Positions 1 to 14,011 of a stretch of 33,043 bases of DNA are shown here, piece after piece. The DNA is from Priapulus caudatus. Taxonomy: Eukaryota > Priapulida > Priapulimorpha > Priapulimorphida > Priapulidae. The position numbers and the translations under genes are program-made. The stretch lies in assembly GCF_000485595.1 (NCBI RefSeq), contig NW_014577214.1:250918-283960 (forward strand), read 5' to 3'. Numbering within the stretch: position 1 is the stretch's first letter; every line of letters starts with the position of its first letter. The notes beneath the pieces were generated by a model that did not search any database, was not told the origin of the DNA, and was given only the letters and a program-made list of their open reading frames with translations.

Positions 1-433
1 CAGTTTCCGCGTTCGTGACCTCGGCACCGGCTTCATCGTTGTGAGACCATTGCAGTAGCCATGCTAACTGAATGTGCCGAGTTCAGCGTTCATAGAAATA
101 TCCACTGTCCTTTTCGTTCCTTGTTTTGCCTCGTCACGTAGTTGTGCATGGATTTTTTCGAGACCTACTGCTTAGCTCCACGCATAATATGTCGATTTTT
201 TTGATACTTTTCCTTAACTTTCTCAAATATATGGGAGCCGATGTATAAACACGTCTTATTCACTGGGTGCCATTACCGGAAGTCCTAGAGAGATGCTAAC
301 TTACTGTTCTGCCGGATCTCTTAAGCACAGCACCTTGAACAGACCAGCATTACAACCTGTGCAACAAATGTTAAATACAAAAAATGTAATTCACAATATC
401 AGCCGATTACAATGCTACATGCATACATATATT
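1..433. other. Window start, no certain gene
   Basis: The first 40 bases are GC-richer than what follows and are followed by a donor-like GTGAGA at 41, so they might be the end of an exon. The rest is AT-rich with no supported feature. No ELAPOR signal-peptide exon was recognised here. Confidence 0.4.
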
Positions 434-1210
434 CAAGAGCTCATAATAGAGAACAGTATGACACTGTTTTAACAGCATTTTGCATAGTTTTCAACTTGTA
501 AATATTCTACTTATCACTATGTGAATAAATATATTCAAACTTTACCTTGTTTTCGTCTATGATTCTCCCTTAATCATATGACACCACCAATTTACCTGAA
601 AATCGTATGTGTTCTTCAAAAATTCTGTGAATACGACACGTTTCACATAGTTTTCCCAAATGTTTGCATGTATTCGGCGCATGTTGATATGCGGCGGCAG
701 CACCAGGTTGTAACTACAGGACGCTGGGGCTGTTGGGGATATTAGGTAAGCAGAGTAACAGCGACTTGTTTCGCTTCCTTATCATCAGGAACACGATGGC
801 AACACAGCTAAAATAGCTGCTAACACAGCTGCTAGCTTGCCGTGAGCACACATTTATTTATAGCATGCGGGAAACGCTACACGCTGAATACAATTCGATG
901 CTTAATATCCCCAACAGCCTGGGCGTTCCGTCATAGACAATAGAACACTAATCCGATAATAAACTTGCGCCAAATACATGCGAAGATTTGGGAAAACTGT
1001 GTGAAACCGTGTCATATTCAAAGAAAATTTTTGAAGAACACATACGATTTTCAGGTAAATTGGTGGTTTCATATGATTAAGGGAGAATCATAGATGAAAA
1101 CAAGGTAAAGTTTGAATATATTTATTCACATATTGATCGAATATTTACAAGTTGAAAACTGCAAAATTCTGTTAAAACGGTGTCATACTCTTCTCTATTA
1201 TGAGCTCTTG
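434..1210. mobile_element. Foldback/MITE-like element with long inverted arms
   Basis: Positions 434-682 match the reverse complement of 966-1210 at roughly 85-90% by eye, with small indels. The arms start at CAAGAGCTCATAATAGA and end at its complement. A second inner pairing links 718-744 (CTGTTGGGGATATTA) with 903-930. The central 160 bp contains no coding sequence. ACATAT occurs just outside both ends, a possible but uncertain target-site duplication. Confidence 0.8.
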
Positions 1211-1804
1211 ACACATATCAATACACCACAGGATTCCTGACTTTGAATTACCACAAGCTACTAATCTAACACAACATCATAAAAACCACATTCTTCAACA
1301 TTCTTGATTAATATATTCATCATTGATCTCAGCGGCTTTCTATGCTACTACTCTCGCTTCAAACCAGCAACGATTAACCTGTTTCCAATCATACTCATAG
1401 CCACAGAAACCAGCATCTCTGAACTTACAAAGTACATAATCAAGCTAATACACTGCTAGATAACATTACACTAACGATCATCTATAGACGCTACACCTTA
1501 ATCATATTTACCTTTATATTCTCCACATATCGCAACAAAACGCCGATTACTCCCGCGACACCAGAAACCTTGCTGCCCTTTGTTCTAAGAAAAGCCCCGC
1601 TTTTTTAATTGAAAATCAACAGCAACGCCTTCTACTGGTGAAAATCTTAAAGAAATCTTAACTGCAATCAATGGAGGATAATCCGATTGTACAGTTAGCT
1701 TTCATAGCACACGTTGTGTGTGTGCGCGAGTGATTGCATGTGTGTGTACTCTGTGCTCTATGAATTTCATACATACTAATGTATTTTCTTCATTGTAATT
1801 ATAG
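1211..1804. other. AT-rich upstream/intronic DNA
   Basis: Nothing is recognisable except a short TG-rich stretch around 1713-1746 and the polypyrimidine/acceptor context of ELAPOR exon A. It is presumably intron of the ELAPOR gene. Confidence 0.6.
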
Positions 1805-1928
1805 AGTGATTTCCACTATGAGTTCACTGAGTGTGATGCCAGTGGTGGGAGGTGGAGAGTGCAGGTTCCCAAACCTGGTGTGTGCAACAATGGAACCCCT
1901 AAGCCACCTGTCAGAGGACGGGATTGCA
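1805..1928 (+). CDS. ELAPOR: ELAPOR exon A (first recognised)
   Basis: It encodes SDFHYEFTECDASGGRWR through GTPKPPVRGRDC, the conserved N-terminal block of the family. The acceptor is AG at 1803-1804 and the donor GTAAGA. The frame reaches a TAG immediately upstream (1802-1804), so the exon must begin at 1805 or, with the second AG, at 1807. It ends in phase 1. Confidence 0.9.
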
Positions 1929-4900
1929 GTAAGAACTTCTTTTGCATAATCCTGACATTACTGGTAGTAAAACCCAGTGCTCATTACTATCTGGATCCAG
2001 TGTGTGTGAACTGGTGTCAGATAAAATTCTAGAGTCTATCAAATTTGTTTCTGAGTATATGACTAGTTCCAGAATGTACTTGCATTTTGTAGCTATTTAA
2101 AGACTCAAATCAAGGTAAAAATATGATAGGAAAAAAATGTCGATTAATATAAATTCAAGTAGTAGTGATGATCTATGTTCCTTGTGTGTCCTTGTGTGTT
2201 CCTAGCTGTGGTCACGTGTGTCCCTCGTACCATACACAACACTTGCATGTTGTCTGCAGGCTTTTCGTGCGAGCCAGGGCAGTACCTGGACGTGCAAGGG
2301 GACCAGGATTGCCACGGCTGCCCGAAGGGGACCTATTCGCTCGGTGGCGGGGTGCGATTCGAGAGCTGGGATGAGCTGCCGGACGGTTTCCGCGTTGTCT
2401 CCGACTCGTTTGAGAGTGCAATGGATGATGATAGCTGGGATGGCATGGCTGCTGTGATGAAAGATGAGAACTGTACTCTGTACGTGTGGAACCCTTATCA
2501 AATGTAGCTGATATAATAGCTAATGTTATAAGCTCAATGGTGTTGAGTGATAAGCTCGCCGAACCAACCACAAGGTTGTAGTAGTGGATCTATGCTCTGT
2601 TGAGATGGCACAGATCTTCACTTTACACTTTTATCAAATAAAATGTCAGTTTTGGTTAAATATAGCCAGACAGAGGAGAAGGCGATGATAGTAACTGCCA
2701 AAAAAAGCGGTTATGCATTATGTATAGACATTTAGTGTCGTCGCTGTAATGTGCCAGCGCTTATAACTAAGTGATTACAGAAATAACATGGCTGATATTA
2801 TGATAATTGCCATGTTTTTTTAGCGTAACTGATGGTTTTATACAGGAAGACATTAGCTGCGTTCACATGAGGATTTCAGTTCCGTAATTGAGCGTTCACA
2901 CGGTAAAAATATACGCGGCTTATTCGGTACCGTACTGAAATACGCGGCTTACTTGGCGCGGAATCACATTCCGCGCCAAGTAAGCCGCGTATATTCGGCA
3001 CCACGCTGGCCGCATATTGTCTCTCGTGGGAACGCATTCGAATTGCGAAACTGTAGCGCACTTACCTAGACTGGTACCCGTTACGTTAGTGTAGCGTGTG
3101 GAATTGTCGACCGTGTACCAGTCTATATTATACCTAGCCAGCTAAGCCTCGAATCTCGTGTAGCTCGTGTGAATGCTCCGGGTTGTGTTAGCGCGGTATT
3201 TCAGTCGAATTCCGCACCAGCTAAGTACGGAACCAGCGAGGCCGTGTATACATGTGAACACAGCTATAACACTTCAAAGTTGAGCGATTTCTCAGGATTT
3301 TTTTCATTTCACTTGGTCATGTTTCTTGTAGATCGTCCTGGCAACCACGAGGTGATTTCATCTCATCAACGGCAGATCTGTGTTCGCAAAGCTTGGTGTA
3401 CACAGCCAGATTAGTGAAGCCAGGCAAAGTGACCTACACATACCAATTCACAGACAGCGATGTCATCTTCAACTTTCTGGTAATTGTCAGCCGTCACGAG
3501 TGCTTGCTGTGCCATGCATTCTGGCTAGATTTTAAACTGGATATTGAATTGAAGAAATATGGTGAATGTATTCCGGAAAATGTAGTACTTTGGAAAAATA
3601 TTTGATATCAACTGATATGGTGACAGTCTGTGTTAAGACAGGGAGCTCAACTCATTTCAGAATTGTTTATTCGTAGTGAACCTTTATCAAAAGTTCTATG
3701 TGATCAGTGCAGTTGTTTTCTGCTCAAGGTGCAAAACGACGAATGTCGATCATATACAGATTCTGCAAAATGGCCAAGACACACAGGAGAAGGAGAATGG
3801 AATACTGCAGAGGTATATGTTGTGTGTGCGTGTGTACATGTGTGCGCGTGTGTGTGTTATGTTCATGTGTGCGTACCTGGGTGTGTGTGTCGTGTGTGCG
3901 CGTGTGTGTGTCGTGTGTGCGCGTGTGTGTTATGTGCGTGTGTGCATACCTGCGTGTGTATGCGCGTTGTGTGTCCATGTGTGCGTGCATGCACATGGAT
4001 AGGTGCGTACGTAAATCACTGACTTATCTGCGTATATGCTTAGACGAGTGTCAGACAATGTTACACCTACTGTGTTTATACGTGTTTGTCAGGTTTTGCT
4101 GAAGTCTGGGCAGAACATCTTGTCCTGGAAAACGATCGGGATCAACTTCGATACGAAACGGACTCCGAAGCCAGTTCTGATCAAGCGCATTGAGATTAGT
4201 GGTAAGCACTGTTTACAGCAGTCGTATATTGATGTGTACGAACCACCTGTACCTACAGCCTACTAGCTCTGCGGAGTCATTCAGTCTGTTTACGCAAGGT
4301 CATAATCGCAAGAGCGTCGCGATCACGTGAAAGAGTGAGTCGCGTAGTCGCGCATTTGTCTTACGGTAGTGGAATTACGTCTGTGTGTGCTTCAGGTGTG
4401 GCCTACACTTCGGAATGCACGCCGTGCGCTAACGGCACGTTTGCCGATGCGGAGGGATTCACAGAGTGTAAGGCGTGCCCAGTCAACACCTTCTCACATC
4501 ATGGGGCCGACGCCTGCACTCCATGCTCCGACAAGGAGTACGCACGTAAGGCTATCGTTAAAAGATCTTCTGTTTTTCGGAACCTTACACAACAGGGTGG
4601 CTGGCTCGGTTTCTTGTATACAGCGTTTCCCCCCTTTTAGCAGCACAATGTACAGCTATTAATATATTTCTGTCAGTCGTATAGAACAGTAGTTGAACTG
4701 TGACAACTCGGTGCTTTCGGTGTGTGTTATTCGACACTAAACAATTTCTGTTTTGACAAATGCAAAATAATTTCCCCATATTTACTGCATGCAAAGGACA
4801 AAGTATTGTATGATAAAAAAACGTGTGTTTACAGTAGTAGCAAAATCTAAAATATCTAAGCAACTTGCCATTTTTGGTATGCACCAAAGTGATCACTATA

Positions 4901-7900
4901 GAGAACCTATGGAGTCGCAAGTGTTTGTTTTTGTCGTTTGTTGTGTGGAACAGCAAAACATAGTTATGTTATGAGTCAACAATTTTATCATGACAAGTGA
5001 ACAAAATTATATAACCATGTTTTCATGGTTTATATTTTATGTAAAAGAAAATCTGCTTGTACTAGATAAGGCAAGATAATAAGTAACTGAAAATGAAAAG
5101 CGTGTGAACAATCTGGTTCAGCAACCACGTTTAAACATTTGTACATGTCGTTTCTCTCTCCCAGCCGAGGAGGCAGCATCGTGTGTTGCTCGGCCGTGGT
5201 GCACCAAAAGGGATTACTTTGAGACTCACACACCATGCGACGAGAACAAGGAGGTATGAGATACTTATGAGCACTTGCTGTCGAGAGTACAGCACGACTA
5301 TTGTGACATGGTTGCATAGGAGTGGGGGAGGGGGGGGGGGGTCGTGACGTCTGCCATTGCTGCCAAGTCAATGTGAGATGTGTAGGGGATTTTGTCGTTT
5401 AGTGGCAGAGATGATCGTAGGCGTATTGTATACTATAGACATGTTTATTTTATGTAAGTTACGGCCTACATAAGCGCAACCTGCAGTCGGCCAAGACAAA
5501 GTCTGCTCGAAGCCCATGAAAACCAGAAACAGAATCCCTGGTCTTTTCCGTCACCCCCTTTTATATGGAAGTCCTCTCTCTGTTACCTCTTAATGTTACG
5601 CAAGGTACATCTCAATGTTATTTAATAGAACTCGGTGGTTTTTCAACGTTACGAAAGCTTCAGATATTTTGTAGTGAGGCCGGTGGCACTCTAATGCTTC
5701 CGCTATAGCCGTGTATGCATGATCTCATGTCTCATGCCTCATGTCTCATGTCTCATGTCTCATGTTCCATTTCTTATGGCATATTCTCATGCTATAGTCA
5801 GAGCTTTCTGCTTGCAGACGTAATTCCGTGATATGTCAATCAGAAGATAATTATAGACATTTGTGCTTGTACATAGAAATTCATGCTCTATCTTATTGCT
5901 GTTGTTGTCGAGTATACACATATCCTACTTAAAGCCGCACTATGCGCATCTAAACGCTAATTTCTCTAGTACTAGACTAGCAATTACTTCGTGTCATGCA
6001 TAATCACACTACTTTAGGGCAAAATAAACTCTAGTTCCTCCCATTTCAGTGCGCATTTGCTTAAAACCCACAAGAAATGCGGTAAATGAGGTGCGAAATC
6101 TGGTAATCTGGTGCCAACGCTAAATTTTTTGCCAAACAATTTTGCCAAGAATCGGTTAGGTGACGTCACATGTTTTTATCTTTGCTACACCCGTACCGCT
6201 GTACCGCAGCACCGCTCCACGGTTGCTTGGCAGAGCAACGCGAAAGTGTCAACAACATCAGAGAATTTGAACAACATTGGAGGTATTTTCAAATGCCCTT
6301 TATAAGACAACGCACAGTGAAATGGGAGGAACTAGAGTTTATTTTGTCATAAGGTAGTGTGATTATGCATGACACGAAGTATTTGCTAGTCTAGTACTGG
6401 AGAAATTAGCGTTTGGATGCACATAGTGCGGCTTTAATAAGAATAAGTATACGTATATGAGGGGGGGAGGGTAAACTGCGAGACGTGGGTGGGGCTTGGA
6501 CACCCACTTACAGTACAGGTGGTGCTGTGCTTTGCCACTTCAGACGCAAGTGATGTATAAGTGGATCGAGCCGAATATATGTCTGGATGAGGCAGAGGGT
6601 GCAGCCAAGCTGCCCACGTCAGGTTCTAAGACGGAGTGCGGACCCTGTAACCCCGGCATGCAGTACGTCAACGGTTCCGTGTGCGAGTTCTGCCCGACCG
6701 ACCAATTCTCGGACGGCAAGCGCCGTAAGTGGTTACGGATGACCAGGGTGCTACTCTGTGGCTGCCCGACGTCGGAGGGTGAAGTGTCAAAAACCGCATG
6801 TTTCAGACGTGTGCCAGTTATGAAGTATAGAAACCACATCGGAGAGTGGGGTGTAAAAAACCTTATGTTTAAGACTTGTGCCAGTCGCGAAGTTTAGACG
6901 CATTGTCGACGTGCGGCAACTTGTGCAGACGTAACTGTTTGCCCTGTCAACTGTAGAAACATGGCCGCAACAAGTAGCATGATCTTGAGCTTATAGAAAA
7001 TGGTCGGATGCACTTGATAGAATTACAGGAGTGTGCGTCCATACGTCCTTTAATGACGACATTCAAATTCGGCACGTATGGGGGTAGAGAAATCCGAAAA
7101 TATAATCGTGTTAATAAAAAAATATAATATAAAAAAAAATAAAAAAATAAATAAATATAAATCCTATTAAGTCGTGCTCATCACTCGTTAGGTAACACAA
7201 GTTGTTATTTGATCTGTTTTCAGCATGTCAGCCTTGCCCGGCATCTACAGCACCCGACTATGGACTTAATTACAAATGGTGGAACTCTATGCCGCCCTAC
7301 ATGTCGGCTGACTGTTTCACACTCGATAGTAAGCATATAGATATGGCTGTGTTGTCCTCAATACTGTGTAGGCTCCCAGTACCCAAGTCATTATTGCCGT
7401 CATCACCCTATTCCATCCCTTAGCTTGATTCGGTCTTACTTCAGCACGGATAATTTATCAATGGAGCTAGGATTAGGATTACGTGTTTGGGTTAGGCTTG
7501 ATAGGAATAGGGAGATGATGATGATGATGATGGTTCCAAAATATAGGGTTTAATCATCCATGCTACCTTCACTGATTACATATTTTCATGTCTAGACTGT
7601 TTGTACCTGCTATTTATACTTTATTGTATGTTTGGCAGGGCTGGTAAATTAGAAAATGATGTATTAACTCTAATCAGCTGGAGCATGTGTAGTTATTAAA
7701 AAACTCAGAATACTACAGAGTTGTCTTGACATTACAACCACATAGCTAATACAACCATGAAACTAGTTTGACTACTATTATATATTCTAATAATAACTAC
7801 ATGTGTAAAACATAATGTTACACAGCAATCATTTACTTGCCTGCATTTAATTTGCTTGAGGATTTCCCTTTGAATACTGTTGCATGGCTGGTCAAGTTAG

Positions 7901-10900
7901 ATAATTTATACGTGCTTTCCACGCCTACACGTAAAACTGTTGACTTTGCGGCCACTTCGCTACTAAGCAACATCTTTTGAATGCTGATCGGCTAAAGTAG
8001 CCTGTCATTCACGTAAGGAAGAGAGGTAAATTCTCGTTAACTTGAGACGAGTTCACCACACTCGCGCCGCGCGACACGTGATTTCTCAGCTGCTCACTTG
8101 TTTGTCGTCGTGCGCAGCGACCGGGTGCGCGACGCCCGAGGGCTGGCAGCTGGCGGGCGATCGCGTGCACAGCGGGCTGGGACATGCCGACGATGTCTAC
8201 CTAGTGCTGTCACTGCAGCTGAACGGATTCCGCAGCGCCCGAGCTCTCTCTAAGCTAACCGAAGTCGGTCGAGTCAGCTTCGTCTTTGAGCTGCATTGCA
8301 CGGCCGATTGCTACCTGTACTTTATTCAGGTGAGTCACTGGGATCTCTAGGGATGGGTGGGGGATGTTTAGCTTCACTGGGATCATTCCTGCAGGTTTGC
8401 TTAGCCTTGACTAGTGGATTGCGTGTCAGCAATGAATAGTTAACAATGAACGACTTGTTTTGACATGTGGTAGTCTCATCAGAAACTTTCGCTTTGTTTC
8501 AAAAGTTGATGCTGTGTCATTGCTCTCTCACTTATACACCCTTGGTTTACTGCATGGGTCATGGGTAGAGGGTAGTGAAGTGACCGTCACAGATACTGTT
8601 TTACAAAATAGGAACTTTAGTTGTGCACTTATGGCTTTGTTCACTTTTTATGGTTATAAATTGCCTTATTATGCTTCCTATTTTTTCGTTTTTTGTTGTT
8701 GCAAACAAACATTACCAACTCATATTGTTTCAATAGTGAGCATTGTTTGTCTGTACAGTGTACAATAAGTAAAATTTCTCCCTATTTTTTTACTTGTATC
8801 TTTTATCAGGCAAGAGTTTGGAGATATATTTAGTGCTGCTAGTACTTACTTTATATTATAAACTCGACGTTTTTCACAAACGTACTGTTATTTATTTCCT
8901 TAAAAATGACATATGACATCAGTGAATGTAGTCTAGCAGGATTATCGTGTTTCATAGTTGGCTTCTATGCATCTCTGCTTTATCATAGGACAAAAGTACT
9001 GTCATCGAGAGCTGGAGTGGAAACCAAGGGAAACAGCAATTTAGGTGCGTCACAATAAATTCCATATCCGATCATTATGTCTGCTCTGTTATATCATCAC
9101 ATGCTAAGCTATTAGATAATATTGTTAAAATGTATTGTATTTATATATTCTAAAAAATGCTAGGGTCATTCAAACAAGTATTTACCCACAATATCCCTGT
9201 ACATCTCTGCACTAGTAACGTCATGAGTGCTGCTGTAGAACAAACCCCCTATTCGTTGGTTATGAGTATACGCATATAGACTGATATAATGATATAATGT
9301 AATTGTTAGCACACTAAAAATTATCTGGTAAGGAAATGTAAGCATTTAAACTAGATCTATGTATACAAGAGCCTTGGTTGTGTGGATGGAAATCACTCCT
9401 AATGAGGAGAGCTCCATCTATCTCCCCTTCTCTCTTTCTCTGTTTTTAGCTCATCTGACATAGTCGGATGCAGCTTGTAGAATTGCATGAGCGTCCGTCC
9501 GTCTGTTCGTGCGTGCGTCCGTCAACAGTTGGGCACAAATCTTAACCACTCTACAGACGGTCTTGATATTTGGGACGTTGGGGAGGGGGGAATCGCGAAA
9601 AGGACTCGGCATGTTGAATTTGTGGGTCAAGGGTCAATGGTCAAGATGCGTCAATGGAGGGGGAATATTTCCCCCTTAATTTAAGGTATAGGAGGAAATA
9701 CGGAATTGTGGCACAAATCTCAACGGCTCGACTTACGCTCTTAATATTCGATGTACATTGTGATGGGGAGGAAACCCATCACCAATGCGAAATTGGAGGT
9801 CACAGGTCAAAGGGCAGTGGGGGAAAGGTCAGATATCAGACATTTTCTGAGGACATGGCCTAATGGACAGAGTGAAAAACTTTTGTGTGTCAGCCGCTGC
9901 ACCTGACGTGCATTTTTATCACTTTATTGAAGGACCATGAAAGTTGCTTTCCACTGACTGTGAGAGTAAGTGTCTGATAACCTTTGACCGTCAAGAGGAG
10001 GGTTAAACATGGATTTGTTGACTCGCTTACAAATGATGAACCTGTGTTTGATAGTACTTGCTGTGATCGTGCAGAGACTTATAATTTCACTCAGTTGAAA
10101 TTCTGCATGCAAAACTTTACTCGAACAACGTGTACCGCCCCTTTATCTCTATATGAGATTCGCTACCATTGGCGAAACACTAGCTTCATACACATACAGC
10201 AAACGTCGTATTTGATCTAAGGCCAACTTATAAATAGGCCTACCGCACAGTGTGAGTGGCTGATAGTATCACAGCATGGGCTAAACGAACGTTGCAACTA
10301 GGTTCGGATTATCTATTCCCTGCACCTAGTCAGTATGCACGCCATCTATCGGAACAGAGTGAGAAGAATGTCCTGGCAGGATAGGTCAAATGTATATTGC
10401 GCTCAAAAGTGCAGAAGGAATGACTTTCTTAACTTCAGTTTAACCAATCGTCAAACCTACCAATAAAAATCCATCGGCACATCCTCTACACAAACAAATC
10501 TATTCTTAGCCCTGTCTAGTATTCATGCATTGTAAAGTTCTTCATTTCACTTCAAAGTCACACTTGGGTATTTCTTACCCAGGAATAACTACTCTATAGC
10601 ACGTTATATACTAAGAAAACGGCATGTACTAAGAACCAGACATCAGATGAGCCATGTTGCACGGCGGCACTTGTTCACTCTCCCTCTCTCTGTCTCTCTC
10701 TTTCTCTCTCTCTCTCACACATACATGTACATGCATGCACACAAACAACTAAGGTTGGTTCGCTTCTAGCTATGCCATCTATGACGGTGAGACCAAGTTG
10801 CTGCACTGGGCGTTCACCAAAACAAACCTAGAACAGGCGTATGCATCGAACGGGGACAAGAACTACCAGCACACGAACGACCGTGTCATCATTTACTCCA

Positions 10901-13900
10901 TCACTGTCACTAACACGCTGCAGGGTGGAGCTGATGAATGCCAGCCCTGCCCCCGTGGCAGTGCCACCGACGGGTATGCATGCCCTCTCCGTAGCCAGTC
11001 GGTATATCCATGAACATGTATACTCTATGTATACTATTACTATACTATATGCACTCCCATGAACATCTATACTAATTACGTGCATGGTATCTGAAGTTAA
11101 TAAAAACACATTTGTTTTTATTCAGCCTGATAGTATAGATATGTTCATGGTATGTCTAATATATTGGTACAACTGTATTATTACTCTAAAAGTTGTCATC
11201 GGCCACGGATACTCGGCACTTTTTAGAAATATTGTTCCTATCCTCTATTATCTTAAATAACTCGTTTATATATGGTGTGTTAATCATTGGTTTATCAGCC
11301 GTGTTGTTGGCGGTTATAGTAATAATTGCAATCGATGATATGGTTATGGTAGCAACAGAGAAAGGCATATAAACGCTTCTGTGATTCCTATATAGCTTAC
11401 ATCAACAATAAAAGTTTACGTTTATGCGCGTCATATAGTGCAACAATAACAATACAGCCGTAAACAGCATGACCTTGCTCTGTCGCAAGTGAACTACATA
11501 CAGGATTGTGGCCATCCACTAATACTAGCAGTTTAGGTTAATTCATAATGCATTTGTACTCAAACAGTGCTATGAGATTAGCACATTTTCCATCTCATCA
11601 GCGTTTTCTTGTCAAAATTATTTTAATTTTCTCTAAAGCCGAGTTTTAATGCACCGTTTTTGTGTTGTATTTACAGTTGCATTCCTTGCCCACCGGGGAA
11701 CTACATTGACAGCAACACGACGCGCTGTGTTGAATGTGCACCAGGCACAGTTGTCCAAGAGGCAGAGGCGTATGACATAGGTATTTATAGTTCTCTCGGG
11801 GAAGGTGGGAGAGGGGGTGGGGCAAGTTAAGTGCCACATATCAGTCTGCCAAAATCATATATCATAAATGCAAGGTATTGAAATAGGGTCAGGTTGATGT
11901 CATAGAATGTGCTTTCCCATCATCAGTCATGTAATTACTAATAGTAAGGCTATATAAGGAACGGGACAGTATGGCAGGAGTATCATGCGTTTACATCCAG
12001 TGAAGAGGACCAACCGCATCAGCCACCATCAATAAACTAATCTTAAGCGAACGATTATCAATGATTGAGACAACGGATAGCCCTTATTTCGAACACTGAC
12101 ATCTGTTAGAGGCCTAGCATAATTCATTGGTTCAGTGAATGTTTCTCACTAGGCACTTATTAGACACTATTGCCATATTTCTTGTATGTTTTAGAACACC
12201 ACTTAACTGTGCACACGATGTTAAAATAGTAAATACCAGCCAATATAAATCATACGTATAACATGCATAATCACCAATTAGCTGAAAGATTATTATCAAA
12301 TATATATAAAATAAGCAATTAATCATTGGTTTACAGCCCATACAATTTAGTGCTGGCGTATGTCTAAGTAGATAATCTGAATGTATTCAGTGAGTTTAAT
12401 ATATTCTGGTCATATGTGTCTAGGCAATGCATGTCAAGGTAATTGAGAGTGACATAACATGGGAAAGCTATCTTAAGAGCATCGCACCTAATTTTTTTCT
12501 ACCCACACCTACAGATGACTACGTTTCTTTGTGTACACCCCTTCAATGACCCTCGACAAAATAATAAATATCCTAGATACAGTGCTTACATACATGCAAT
12601 ATGTTGCATACAGGCCACGGAACATAAATTGTGACAATAAAAAGTAGTATACAGTATTTATTTAACACACTTGTATAAGTAACAGTATGTAGTTATTTCC
12701 CCCCACAAACGTGATGTAGCAAGGCAGCATGAAATGGCCGTATATTTTAACGTTAGCATGTAAATTAATTTTGTCCTGTCCATTGTAATATTTTTCTTGG
12801 TGTGCGTTGTGGTTCCTTTCCTTTTTAAACTCAATTTTAGCATGAAACCATCTTTTTCACCATTGATGGTGAATTCTGTTTTATCTTGTTTTTTAGTGGA
12901 TTTGTGTGCTTGTTGATTTTCAGCTTGTTTTAGTACTTTAATTAACAAAACTTGGTGAAAACTGGAAATATTTGCTGATAACAGATAAAACGTCCAATTA
13001 TTTACTTTTAACTAAGATTGGGCATAAGATATCTCGCAAAAGTCAGCTAGTTTTCCATATCGCAGTGGGCTATAGTGGTGATTATTGAAGCAGCTGTTTA
13101 TTATCACAGACTCCTGCAAGCCCTGTGGTCCAGGGACGTTGACCAAGGACCATCTGAGTTGCTACAGTGACTGTAAACTCACGTTACCAGGCGGTAATAT
13201 GTTTGACTTCTCCCCACTTCAAGGGTAAGCATATCTAGATGTTTAGATATTTAATGTGATAATTATATCACTATTAAAATCAGAGAAATGAAGATGTGCT
13301 CAAGATGGTCAATCTTACAACCTGGCTACCATAACAGACCAGATCAATCAACCAATGAACTAATGAGGTAAACTCGTGATGTTAAGATAAGTCTGATGTT
13401 GTTATATATCCCTGGAAACGTGAATGATTGTGGTGAGTTTTTACATGTGGTAGCTTTTCTTATCCGGCAGTTTTCACATGATTTGGCGTTTGTAAATTTG
13501 TTCCGAGGCATTTCCAATGATAGCACTAGCGATTGAAAATTACACAATCGAGCAAGATAGGTTTAATTTCATTGCCGTCTCCGTAGGTATCACACACTAC
13601 AGGGAGCAACGCTGTTCACAGCAAGTGGAACCAAGTACTTCCACATGTTTAATCTGTCACTGTGTGGTTCGCCGGACAAGCATGTAGTTCACTGCACAAA
13701 CAACGTCACTGTCGGAACTGAGAACGTACGTGCAATCTTTTGGTAGTACGTGCCCGCAAAGTTTGCGTTTGCTAGTTTGTGTCTGGTCGTGCAGGAGGAT
13801 TATCTGAAATAATTGAAGGGATCAGATCACTCTTGCCTCTACGTTGCATTTAGATGTTGTAAATTAGTGAGAATAATAAATGAAAGAGATTGAAGGAGAG

Positions 13901-13962
13901 AGGCTGGAATGTGGGTAACTGGAGAAAAGCAAGCTAAAGCAGCATGATGTGTAGGGAAAGAG

Positions 13963-14011
<49 letters not shown>

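Noticed and set aside
3630-4102. Open frames of about 110-130 codons around the TG repeat
   Set aside because: They run across ELAPOR exon D and the adjacent microsatellite in the wrong frame or through intron.
6111-6352. Two short + strand open frames
   Set aside because: They fall in the interior and arm of the TA-flanked MITE and show no transposase similarity.
8460-8768. 102-codon open frame in an ELAPOR intron
   Set aside because: No recognisable motif, AT-rich composition like the intron, and exons J and K join in phase without it.
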